From contig CAAELW010000183.1 of assembly GCA_900756875.1 (NCBI GenBank), forward strand, positions 1 through 16,306: 16,306 bases of DNA, in the 5' to 3' direction. Positions 9,417-15,350 of the stretch are shown here, one piece after another. The stretch's first letter is position 1; each line of letters starts with the position of its first letter. The position numbers were made by a program, and so were the translations under genes. Origin of the DNA: Pasteurellaceae bacterium. Its GTDB lineage: Bacteria; Pseudomonadota; Gammaproteobacteria; Enterobacterales; Pasteurellaceae. The notes under the pieces were generated by a model that saw nothing but the letters and a program-made list of their open reading frames with translations, did no database searches and was not told where the DNA came from.

Positions 9417-11237
9417 TTAATTCATTTTTTCAAGTTTTTGATCGCTTAAGCGAACAGTGCGTCTTGCTGTTTTTTCTGTTGGTTCTGCATCTGGTGCTAT
9501 ACCGTTAGCACGCAAGGTATAACCCATAATGCTCGAGAATACTGGCGCAGATATCGCACCACCATAGTACTGTCCTGCTTTCGGATCGTTGATCAAAATA
9601 ACGAGTGCATAACGTGGATCGCTAATTGGTGCAATACCCGCTGTAAATGCCACATATTTATGAACATAGTGACCATTTTCAATTTTACGCGCTGTACCGG
9701 TTTTCGCGCCTACACGATACCCTTCAACCATCGCACGTTTATTTTTGATTGCCACTTTCTCTAACATACCCACGACGTCTTTCGTGATTTTTTCAGAGAA
9801 AACACGTTGACCAATAACCGGCGGATCAACTTTAGTGATAGAAAGTGGACGATAAATCCCGAAGCTACCTAAAGTAGCATAGGCACGCGCAATTTGTAAT
9901 GGTGTTGAAGTGAAACCATAACCATAAGCCACAGTTGCACGTTCGATATCCGCCCAACGTTTACGGTTTGCATTTAATACACCACGTTGCTCACCAATTA
10001 AGCCTAACTCTGTATCTTTGCCTAAACCAGCATTTTGGTAAGTTTCCATTAATGCTGAAGGTGGCATACGAAACGCAAGACGAGTCACACCACGGTTACT
10101 AGAGTTAATCAAAATTTCATCTAAGGTTTGTTGTGGGCGAGGTGCCACGTCCACAATTTCTTTACCATTTACGGTAAATGAACCTGTATTAATCACTTCA
10201 TCACGTCTCGCTGCGCCACGTTGAAGTGCGGTCAAAACAACGAAAGGTTTTACTGTCGAACCTGGCTCAAAGGTATCCGTAATCGCACGGTTACGTTTTA
10301 ATTCATCTTTCACATTAGCCAAGTTATTTGGGTTGTAAGAAGGCGCGGTTGCCATTGCTAACACTTCACCCGTACGCACATCTACCAATACTGCAGTACC
10401 AGATTCAGCTTTATTCTCAGTTACCGCTTTTTTGATTTCGCGATACACCATGGATTGCAATTTTTCATCGATACTTAAGGTCACATCTTGTGCATCGTAT
10501 TTTTTCTCATCAGCAATATGTTCAACCACATTACCACGTTTGTCTTTACGAACAACACGCGCACCGTCTTTCCCCACTAACATTGAGTTGAAGCTTGCCT
10601 CAACCCCTTCAATCCCTTTACCATCAATGTTGGTAAAGCCGATTAATTGAGCCGCCTCTTCTACACGTGGATAAAAACGACGTGGTTCAGTTTCTAATGA
10701 AATACCTTTAATTTTGAGGTCACGGATATAATTTGCCTTGCTCGCTTCTACTTGACGCGCTAAATACAAGAAGCCTGATTTTGCATTTTTCTCAATTTTT
10801 TTCACCAATTCAGTTGGTGTCATATTTAATTCATTTGCAAGTGCTTTAATACGTTCTTTATCATCTAATGCATTTTCTTTTAGCATTAAACGAGGTTCAG
10901 CCACGATTGCGCTCATCGGTACACTCACCGATAATAATTGGCCATTACGATCTAAAATTGAACCACGAACAGAAAGCACATCATCTTTACGTAATGAACG
11001 TTTGTCCGCTTCACCAGAAAGGGTTTCAGAATTAACAGATTGCACATAAGCAGCACGAGCCACTAATGCACCTAAGCCTAAGAAAATAAAACTTGTTGCG
11101 ATGAGATAACGCCCACGAAGGAAACATTTCTCAAACACCATTTTCGGTTTGTTTGGTTTTACTGACGCAGGTTGAGCCAATTTTCTAATTGTTTTCTTCG
11201 GCTTTCCTGGTTTCTTAGAGGAATTAAATCTAACCAT
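9417..11237 (-). CDS. ftsI: Septal peptidoglycan transpeptidase, penicillin-binding protein 3
   Basis: FtsI cross-links septal peptidoglycan in the periplasm with FtsW and is a beta-lactam target. I chose the ATG at 11237 (606 aa, MVRFNSSKK...) over an in-frame TTG at 11246. AGGGA lies 11 bases before the ATG but only 2 before the TTG, and this start puts the active-site motifs exactly on H. influenzae numbering. A basic cytoplasmic tail precedes one membrane segment (about 45-65). Next come the dimerisation domain ([10 protein letters not shown], about 90-99) and the transpeptidase with STVK (327-330), SSN (379-381) and KTG (512-514). Compared with H. influenzae as I remember it, residues are N350, N357, I377, T385, F389, A511, H526 and I562, positions tied to beta-lactam-resistance variation. 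An uptake sequence lies near the STVK codons. Confidence 0.97.
   Translation of the reverse strand: MVRFNSSKKPGKPKKTIRKLAQPASVKPNKPKMVFEKCFLRGRYLIATSFIFLGLGALVARAAYVQSVNSETLSGEADKRSLRKDDVLSVRGSILDRNGQLLSVSVPMSAIVAEPRLMLKENALDDKERIKALANELNMTPTELVKKIEKNAKSGFLYLARQVEASKANYIRDLKIKGISLETEPRRFYPRVEEAAQLIGFTNIDGKGIEGVEASFNSMLVGKDGARVVRKDKRGNVVEHIADEKKYDAQDVTLSIDEKLQSMVYREIKKAVTENKAESGTAVLVDVRTGEVLAMATAPSYNPNNLANVKDELKRNRAITDTFEPGSTVKPFVVLTALQRGAARRDEVINTGSFTVNGKEIVDVAPRPQQTLDEILINSSNRGVTRLAFRMPPSALMETYQNAGLGKDTELGLIGEQRGVLNANRKRWADIERATVAYGYGFTSTPLQIARAYATLGSFGIYRPLSITKVDPPVIGQRVFSEKITKDVVGMLEKVAIKNKRAMVEGYRVGAKTGTARKIENGHYVHKYVAFTAGIAPISDPRYALVILINDPKAGQYYGGAISAPVFSSIMGYTLRANGIAPDAEPTEKTARRTVRLSDQKLEKMN
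10224..10232 (+). repeat. DNA uptake signal sequence inside ftsI
   Basis: Exact AAGTGCGGT followed by CAAAAC. It encodes Thr-Ala-Leu in the ftsI segment VVLTALQRG, just after the STVK active-site motif. Confidence 0.9.
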
Positions 11238-11251
11238 TTTATTCAAAATCC

Positions 11252-11572
11252 CTATTCAAAAATAACCACTTCTTGTTCACTTTGAACACGTTGCATTTTT
11301 AATGTACCGATTGCAATGGATTCAACTCTTGTATTATCACTTTCGGTTGCTTCTTGTAATTGTAAATTGCGATATTCGTTTTCAAGGGCTTGGTGTTGTA
11401 ATACCAACTGCCCGTTTTCAGAAATCAAGCCTCGTGTTTGATGAGTCATCCAAATCGTGCCCATTGCAGAAGCTAAAATTAATAAAAGTAAGACGACAAT
11501 TAATTTATTAGAAGAAAAAATATCTTCAACGAGAATATGTTGTAAAGGATAACGTTCGCTATTTTCTAACAT
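11252..11572 (-). CDS. ftsL: Cell division protein FtsL
   Basis: FtsL forms the FtsQLB complex that activates FtsWI at the septum. The 106 aa product is a small bitopic protein: a short cytoplasmic N-terminus, one strong membrane segment (about 22-44, [20 protein letters not shown]), then a periplasmic part from about 45 with spacing suited to a coiled coil ([19 protein letters not shown]). Sequence conservation in this family is low, so the call rests on size, topology and its place between rsmH and ftsI. The ATG lies one base after the rsmH stop, with AGGGTG inside the rsmH end as ribosome site. ftsI follows 14 bp later, taking its ATG start. Confidence 0.95.
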   Translation of the reverse strand: MLENSERYPLQHILVEDIFSSNKLIVVLLLLILASAMGTIWMTHQTRGLISENGQLVLQHQALENEYRNLQLQEATESDNTRVESIAIGTLKMQRVQSEQEVVIFE

Positions 11573-11573
11573 C

Positions 11574-12542
11574 TTATTTCACCCTTTCCGCTATACGTAA
11601 CACCGCACTTCTTGCACGTGGATTTGCTGAAATTTCTGCCTCACTTGGCTGAATTGCCTTACCAATGATTTTTAATTTTTGATTACGTTGAATTTGATCT
11701 TCACGTAATGGTAAGCCTCTCGGAATATCCTCACCTTTACTTTGTTTACGCATGAAATGTTTTACCATTCTGTCTTCAAGTGAATGGAAACTGATAATCG
11801 ATAAACGTCCTTCTGGTGCCAACATATCTAATGCAGAATTGAGTACACTTTCTAATTCATCTAATTCAGCATTAATATAAATTCGAATAGCTTGGAAACT
11901 ACGCGTCGCTGGATGCTTATGTTTATCTTTAAACGGTACGGCTTGAGCAATTAATTCAGCGAGCTGAGAAGTACGACTTAAACATTCTGTGCCATTTTTG
12001 ACCGCACTTTTATTGAATTCTACGATGGCAGTCGCAATTCGTTTTGCAAAACGCTCTTCACCAAAGGTTTTTAACACCCAAGTTAAATCATCAACAGATA
12101 CCTGTTTTAGCCACTCTGCCGCTGATAAACCTTGTGTGGTATCCATGCGCATATCTAACGGGCCATCTTTCATAAAACTGAAACCACGCTCTGCTTCATC
12201 AAGTTGTGGAGATGATACGCCTAAATCCAGCAAAATACCGTCAATTTTACCAACTAAATTGAGTTTTTGACAGATATCTGGAATGTGTGAAAAGCTATTA
12301 TGTTCAATATGAAAACGAGGGTCTTGAATTTTTTCAGCTTCAGCAATCGCACGTGGATCACGATCAACTGCAATTAAACGACCATGTTCAGAAAGTTGGG
12401 AAAGAATAAGACGAGAATGACCACCACGACCAAAGGTACCATCAATATAAATTCCGTTTTCTTTCAACGCCAAACCATTCACCGCTTCGTGAAGCAAAAC
12501 CGTGATATGTTCAGGTGCAGAAAAGGAATTTTGCGTAGTCAT
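11574..12542 (-). CDS. rsmH: 16S rRNA (cytosine-1402 N4) methyltransferase
   Basis: RsmH (MraW) methylates N4 of C1402 in the 16S rRNA P-site region using S-adenosylmethionine. The 322 aa protein has [10 protein letters not shown] (12-21), the SAM loop [10 protein letters not shown] (34-43), [12 protein letters not shown] (104-115), [16 protein letters not shown] (119-134), [10 protein letters not shown] (161-170), the helical lid region [11 protein letters not shown] and [13 protein letters not shown] near 253-265. Length and motifs are normal. The ATG at 12542 has no evident Shine-Dalgarno sequence; the preceding bases are T- and A-rich. The 84 bp gap from mraZ holds a GC-rich hairpin, so this gene may be translated or processed differently from the rest of the operon. 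Two uptake sequences lie inside, both reading Ser-Ala-Val. Confidence 0.98.
   Translation of the reverse strand: MTTQNSFSAPEHITVLLHEAVNGLALKENGIYIDGTFGRGGHSRLILSQLSEHGRLIAVDRDPRAIAEAEKIQDPRFHIEHNSFSHIPDICQKLNLVGKIDGILLDLGVSSPQLDEAERGFSFMKDGPLDMRMDTTQGLSAAEWLKQVSVDDLTWVLKTFGEERFAKRIATAIVEFNKSAVKNGTECLSRTSQLAELIAQAVPFKDKHKHPATRSFQAIRIYINAELDELESVLNSALDMLAPEGRLSIISFHSLEDRMVKHFMRKQSKGEDIPRGLPLREDQIQRNQKLKIIGKAIQPSEAEISANPRARSAVLRIAERVK
11602..11610 (-). repeat. DNA uptake signal sequence inside rsmH (3' end)
   Basis: Exact ACCGCACTT on the plus strand. The coding strand reads Ser-Ala-Val in the rsmH segment RARSAVLRI. Confidence 0.9.
12001..12009 (-). repeat. DNA uptake signal sequence inside rsmH
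   Basis: Exact ACCGCACTT on the plus strand. The coding strand reads Ser-Ala-Val in the rsmH segment FNKSAVKNG. Confidence 0.9.
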
Positions 12543-12587
12543 AAATAAAAAGTAAACGTTAAATCAAAATCGATAAAGAAAAGATAG

Positions 12588-12605
12588 AGCGGTGCGAGCA
12601 CCGCT
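12588..12605 (-). other. GC-rich hairpin in the mraZ-rsmH gap (possible attenuator)
   Basis: AGCGGTG (12588-12594) and CACCGCT (12599-12605) form a perfect 7 bp stem with loop CGAG. On the minus-strand transcript it is followed by a pyrimidine-rich but interrupted tract (CTATCTTTTCTTT). It is weaker than a standard terminator, so partial attenuation or RNA processing between mraZ and the rest of the operon is plausible. A second, weaker inverted repeat (TGCTGT/ACAGCA, 12620-12640) spans the mraZ stop codon. Confidence 0.6.
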
Positions 12606-12626
12606 TATCCTGCTAGTGCTGCTGTT

Positions 12627-13085
12627 CTATAATGACAGCATTTTTAGTTCTTCAGAAGCACCGAATTCAGCGCTTGAGCCAATTTCAATATCTTCATCAA
12701 TTTGGGCGTACCATTCTGTATCGCTCCAAATTTCAAATTTGTTCAACTGCCCTACCAACATTAAGCCTTTTTCTAATTTTGCGTGTTGACGTAATGGACC
12801 ACTTAATAAGATACGACCTTGCGCATCCATTTCACATTCTGTGGCATAACCGAGCATTACACGTTGTAAGCGGCGTTGATTTGGGTCAAAGTTGGAAAGT
12901 GAAAGTAGTTTTTGTTCGATTTTTTCCCATTCATCTAAAGGATAAAGTAATAAACAAGGCTGACGAATATCAACGGTACAAACCATTTGACCTTGGTTCT
13001 TTTCCATGATTTCAGCACGATAACGAGTAGGAATCGCTACACGACCCTTCGCATCTAAATTTACTGCTGCTGCACCACGAAACAT
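12627..13085 (-). CDS. mraZ: Transcriptional regulator MraZ
   Basis: MraZ is the first gene of the dcw cluster and, in other bacteria, a DNA-binding regulator of its own promoter. The 152 aa product has the expected length and two swapped-hairpin AbrB/SpoVT-like halves. Each carries the D-A-x-G-R motif: [13 protein letters not shown] (11-23) and [13 protein letters not shown] (87-99). The N-terminus [15 protein letters not shown] is typical. The ATG at 13085 has AAAGG about 7 bases upstream. Upstream lies a promoter-like pair and four 10-bp-spaced repeats resembling MraZ boxes, which suggests autoregulation. Downstream an 84 bp gap with a hairpin separates it from rsmH. Confidence 0.97.
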   Translation of the reverse strand: MFRGAAAVNLDAKGRVAIPTRYRAEIMEKNQGQMVCTVDIRQPCLLLYPLDEWEKIEQKLLSLSNFDPNQRRLQRVMLGYATECEMDAQGRILLSGPLRQHAKLEKGLMLVGQLNKFEIWSDTEWYAQIDEDIEIGSSAEFGASEELKMLSL

Positions 13086-13122
13086 TTCTCTACCTTTAAA
13101 CGTTTATTTTTAGAAAAATTTG

Positions 13123-13159
13123 GCAGAATTTTCCACAAAATTCCACTTTTCACCACTTT
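13123..13159 (-). promoter_or_regulatory. MraZ-box-like operator array
   Basis: On the minus strand, units AAAGTGG (13159-13153), AAAGTGG (13149-13143), TTTGTGG (13139-13133) and a degraded ATTCTGC (13129-13123) recur every 10 bp with 3-base spacers. This fits the TGG-type direct repeats with 10 bp period described for E. coli MraZ and resembles the Mollicutes AAAGTGK-N3 boxes. The array starts at about +1 of the proposed promoter, as expected for autorepression. Assigning MraZ as the ligand is inference. Confidence 0.75.
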
Positions 13160-13164
13160 GCGTA

Positions 13165-13193
13165 AGTTTATCGGTTGTAGCCTTAACTTGCAA
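13165..13193 (-). promoter_or_regulatory. Candidate sigma70 promoter of mraZ / dcw operon
   Basis: On the minus strand TTGCAA (13193-13188) and TAAACT (13170-13165) are separated by 17 bp; each matches 4 of 6 consensus bases. A start near 13158 would give a leader of about 70 nt with the repeat array inside it. The distance from the cstA terminator fits an independent promoter. Confidence 0.5.
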
Positions 13194-13239
13194 GCAATTA
13201 AAACGTAAAGATTGGTAAATTTTGGCAATAAAATAAACA

Positions 13240-13275
13240 AAAAAACCGCCTAAGGTTTCCCTCAAACGGTTTTTT
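13240..13275 (-). terminator. Intrinsic terminator downstream of the CstA-type gene
   Basis: AAAAAACCG (13240-13248) and CGGTTTTTT (13267-13275) are exact complements with an 18-base interior that can form a small AGG/CCT stem. It is A/T-tailed on both sides, so it can act in both directions. It lies 19 bp after the stop of the minus-strand transporter gene and isolates it from mraZ. Confidence 0.85.
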
Positions 13276-13294
13276 AATTTTTAACTCAATTTAA

Positions 13295-14869
13295 TTAGTT
13301 ATTTACATACGCTTCTTCGTCACGATCACCTAATGGTTTAAGCTGTGTGAAGAATAAAACTAAACAAAGAACTGTTAAGCCTAAGCCGATATAAACAGAT
13401 AATTGATAGTCTAAACCGAAACCGATTTTGTTGTATGCAAGATAAGTAAAACATACAGTACTGATAAATGCCGCAGGGATTGTACATACCCAGTGGAATT
13501 TATTATAACGGTATAAGTACGCTGCTGCAGTCCATAACATAACCATCGCAGTAGTTTGGTTCGCCCAAGTGAAGTAACGCCATAAGATAGAGAAATCCAC
13601 TTTTGATACGATATAACCAACCACGAATAATGGCACAGCAATAATTAAACGTTTAGCTAAGGTTTTTTGTTCTAAATGGAAAAATTCTGCAATAACAAGG
13701 CGTGCTGCACGGAATGCCGTATCGCCTGATGTAATTGGAAGAACAACCACACCTAATACTGCAAAAATACCACCAACAAGACCTAAGAAGTGGATTGAAG
13801 AATCATAAACCACTTTAGAAGGCGAACCCGCTTTAATCGCAGCTAACAAATCTGGTAAAGAATCATAGAAACTTAAACCAACTGCACACCATACTAATGC
13901 AATCACACCTTCACCGATCATGGCACCGTAGAAAATGAAACGCCCTTCTTTTTCGTTTTCAGTACAACGCGCCATTAGCGGGCTTTGTGTTGCGTGGAAA
14001 CCAGATAATGCACCACAAGAGATAGTTAAGAACAAGAGTGGCCATAATGGTAAATCTGCACGAGTTTCAAAGTTTTGGAAGAATTTCTCAAAAGACATAC
14101 CGTCCACAGAACGATAGAAAGAAATTGGATCTGCTGAGCTAAGATCTGCACTTACTAAACCATATACCATACCTACAGACATAAAGAGTAATAATGCACC
14201 GAAGAATGGGTAGATACGACCGATGATTTTATCAACTGGAAGTAATGTCGCAAGAATATAGTAAATGAAGATGATACCAGTCCAAACACTGATAACTGTC
14301 GCTTTATCCATACCCCAAACTGTAATACCACCTGCTTCAGCTACTTGATGGATTTCTTCCGCATTGCTAATAGAAATGCTACCTGATGCGGCACCGAACA
14401 CATCCATTGTAATCGTACCCATTAATTGAGCTGGACTTGCAACGAATACCACACCCACTAATAATAAAAGTACAACTGCTAGGATGTTAATAAATGCTTT
14501 AACTGGACGACCTAAGTATTTACCTGCTAGGTTAGGCATAGATGCACCGCCATTACGCACACTTAACATTCCGCAGAAATAATCGTGTACCGCACCAGCA
14601 AAGATACAACCCACTACAATCCAAAGCATTGCAACTGGTCCGTATAACGCACCAAGAATCGGACCAAAGATTGGACCTGTACCAGCAATGTTTAATAATT
14701 GAATTAACCAAATCTTAGTTTTAGACATTGGCATATAGTCAACGCCATCATTCATGGTATAAGCTGGCGTTTGACGGTTTGGATTGATCACAAAAATGCG
14801 CTCAATTACACGACTATAAATGAAATAACCTGCTAGCAATAACGCCACGCAGAAGAAAAACCACAACAT
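13295..14869 (-). CDS. CstA-family carbon starvation / pyruvate-type transporter, short form
   Basis: This 524 aa polytopic membrane protein belongs to the CstA family; E. coli members CstA and BtsT act in pyruvate or peptide uptake. Family signatures are INPNRQTPAYTMNDGVDY (28-45), the N-terminal motif AGTGPIFGPILGALYGP (62-78), AGAVHDYFCGMLSVRNGG (91-108), SGFHATQSPLMARC and TSGDTAFRAARL. About a dozen hydrophobic segments are visible. The protein is well short of the roughly 700 aa E. coli proteins, but has no internal stop or frameshift, so it looks like a natural short form. The ATG at 14869 has AGGAG 8 bases upstream. A CRP site and a strong hairpin precede it. The substrate is not determinable here, so I give no symbol, although cstA would be a common label. 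Confidence 0.88.
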   Translation of the reverse strand: MLWFFFCVALLLAGYFIYSRVIERIFVINPNRQTPAYTMNDGVDYMPMSKTKIWLIQLLNIAGTGPIFGPILGALYGPVAMLWIVVGCIFAGAVHDYFCGMLSVRNGGASMPNLAGKYLGRPVKAFINILAVVLLLLVGVVFVASPAQLMGTITMDVFGAASGSISISNAEEIHQVAEAGGITVWGMDKATVISVWTGIIFIYYILATLLPVDKIIGRIYPFFGALLLFMSVGMVYGLVSADLSSADPISFYRSVDGMSFEKFFQNFETRADLPLWPLLFLTISCGALSGFHATQSPLMARCTENEKEGRFIFYGAMIGEGVIALVWCAVGLSFYDSLPDLLAAIKAGSPSKVVYDSSIHFLGLVGGIFAVLGVVVLPITSGDTAFRAARLVIAEFFHLEQKTLAKRLIIAVPLFVVGYIVSKVDFSILWRYFTWANQTTAMVMLWTAAAYLYRYNKFHWVCTIPAAFISTVCFTYLAYNKIGFGLDYQLSVYIGLGLTVLCLVLFFTQLKPLGDRDEEAYVNN

Positions 14870-14893
14870 AAAAAATACTCCTCAGGAATAAAT

Positions 14894-14938
14894 GAATACC
14901 GAAATCTAGCCATTTGCTAGACTTCGTCGGCGGTATTC
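14894..14938 (-). other. Strong hairpin in the leader of the CstA-type gene
   Basis: Outer arms GAATACCG (14894-14901) and CGGTATTC (14931-14938) pair perfectly over 8 bp. Inner arms TCTAGC (14905-14910) and GCTAGA (14916-14921) pair over 6 bp around a 5-base loop, with an asymmetric internal loop between. It falls inside the predicted 87 nt leader, ends about 25 bases before the ATG, and has no T-run after it, so it is not a terminator. Confidence 0.75.
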
Positions 14939-14962
14939 TAAGTGAAAATCATCAAAATCAAA

Positions 14963-14968
14963 ATTTTA
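14963..14968 (-). promoter_or_regulatory. -10 element of the CstA-type gene promoter
   Basis: On the minus strand this reads TAAAAT, 5 of 6 matches to consensus. It implies a start near 14956, which places the CRP site centre at -41.5, the class II spacing. There is no good -35, as is usual for such promoters. Confidence 0.6.
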
Positions 14969-14986
14969 ATTTTTACATTGTTTCAA

Positions 14987-15008
14987 TTTTGTGATCCATG
15001 TCACGTTT
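14987..15008. promoter_or_regulatory. CRP-cAMP binding site
   Basis: TTTTGTGATCCATGTCACGTTT contains TGTGA-N6-TCACG, one base from the ideal TGTGA-N6-TCACA. The TGTGA core marks the ordinary CRP-N type rather than the TGCGA competence type. It lies between the divergent CstA-type gene and the zinc-ribbon gene. Confidence 0.85.
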
Positions 15009-15022
15009 ATCATTCCGTTTTT

Positions 15023-15052
15023 TTCACTTACAATAGGCATATAAATTAAAAT
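15023..15052 (+). promoter_or_regulatory. Candidate promoter of the zinc-ribbon gene
   Basis: TTCACT (15023-15028) and TAAAAT (15047-15052) are 18 bp apart. The implied start near 15059 would put the CRP centre at about -61.5, the class I spacing. An alternative -10, TATAAA at 15040-15045, lacks a fitting -35. Confidence 0.4.
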
Positions 15053-15071
15053 AATTAATAAAGGATCATCA

Positions 15072-15305
15072 ATGGCTCTCACCCGCTGCCCTGAATGTCG
15101 TAAAAAAATCAGCGAATCTGCTCAATTTTGTCCAAATTGTGGGTTCTCTTTTAAAAAAGAAGATCTTGAAATTTACAAACAAAAACTCGAACAAAGACGC
15201 CAAAAAAATGCCGAAATTAATCGAAAAAGCACTAAACTTCACCTTATTTGGTTGGCTATTTTTACTATCGTTATCTTATTGGCAAGTTGGCTAACTGGAG
15301 AATAA
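15072..15305 (+). CDS. Small zinc-ribbon membrane protein of unknown function
   Basis: The 77 aa product starts with a zinc ribbon: C6-P-E-C9 and C20-P-N-C23-G, two CPxC knuckles 10 residues apart. A highly charged, probably helical stretch follows (about 28-55, rich in Lys, Glu, Gln and Arg). A single membrane segment (about 56-74) lies near the C-terminus, so the ribbon should face the cytoplasm under the positive-inside rule. I do not recognise a specific family beyond the generic zinc-ribbon class. The ATG has AAGGA 6 bases upstream. It diverges from the CstA-type gene across the CRP site and converges on the Sir2 gene, with a hairpin 3 bases after its stop. Coding status is supported by the ribosome site, the intact zinc motif and its exact fit between regulatory elements. 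Confidence 0.85.
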   Translation: MALTRCPECRKKISESAQFCPNCGFSFKKEDLEIYKQKLEQRRQKNAEINRKSTKLHLIWLAIFTIVILLASWLTGE

Positions 15306-15306
15306 A

Positions 15307-15315
15307 AAGTGCGGT
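15307..15315 (+). repeat. DNA uptake signal sequence, left arm of terminator
   Basis: Exact AAGTGCGGT followed by CAAAA. It is the left arm of the inverted pair at 15308-15344. Confidence 0.9.
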
Positions 15316-15344
15316 CAAAAAACAATGAGAATTTTGACCGCACT
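15308..15344 (-). terminator. Terminator made of two inverted uptake sequences
   Basis: AGTGCGGTCAAAA (15308-15320) and TTTTGACCGCACT (15332-15344) form a perfect 13 bp stem with an 11-base loop. On the minus strand it starts 6 bases after the Sir2 gene stop and is followed by TTTTTATT, a good terminator. On the plus strand it lies 3 bases after the zinc-ribbon stop but has a weaker T-tract. The right arm differs from the exact uptake core by one base (ACCGCACTC). Confidence 0.88.
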
Positions 15345-15350
15345 CCATCT

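Noticed and set aside
12632..13009. 125-codon plus-strand frame opposite mraZ
   Set aside because: It is an antisense shadow of mraZ, whose two DAxGR halves and ribosome site are clear; the shadow has no recognisable motif.
13129..13137. DnaA-box-like TTTTCCACA upstream of mraZ
   Set aside because: It is one base from TTATCCACA, but it is fully explained by the 10-bp MraZ-type repeat, and there is no second box or origin-like region nearby.
13411..13641. Open frame of 76 codons inside the CstA-type gene on the same strand
   Set aside because: It lies wholly in another frame of a well-supported gene, and I see no ribosome site or recognisable domain.
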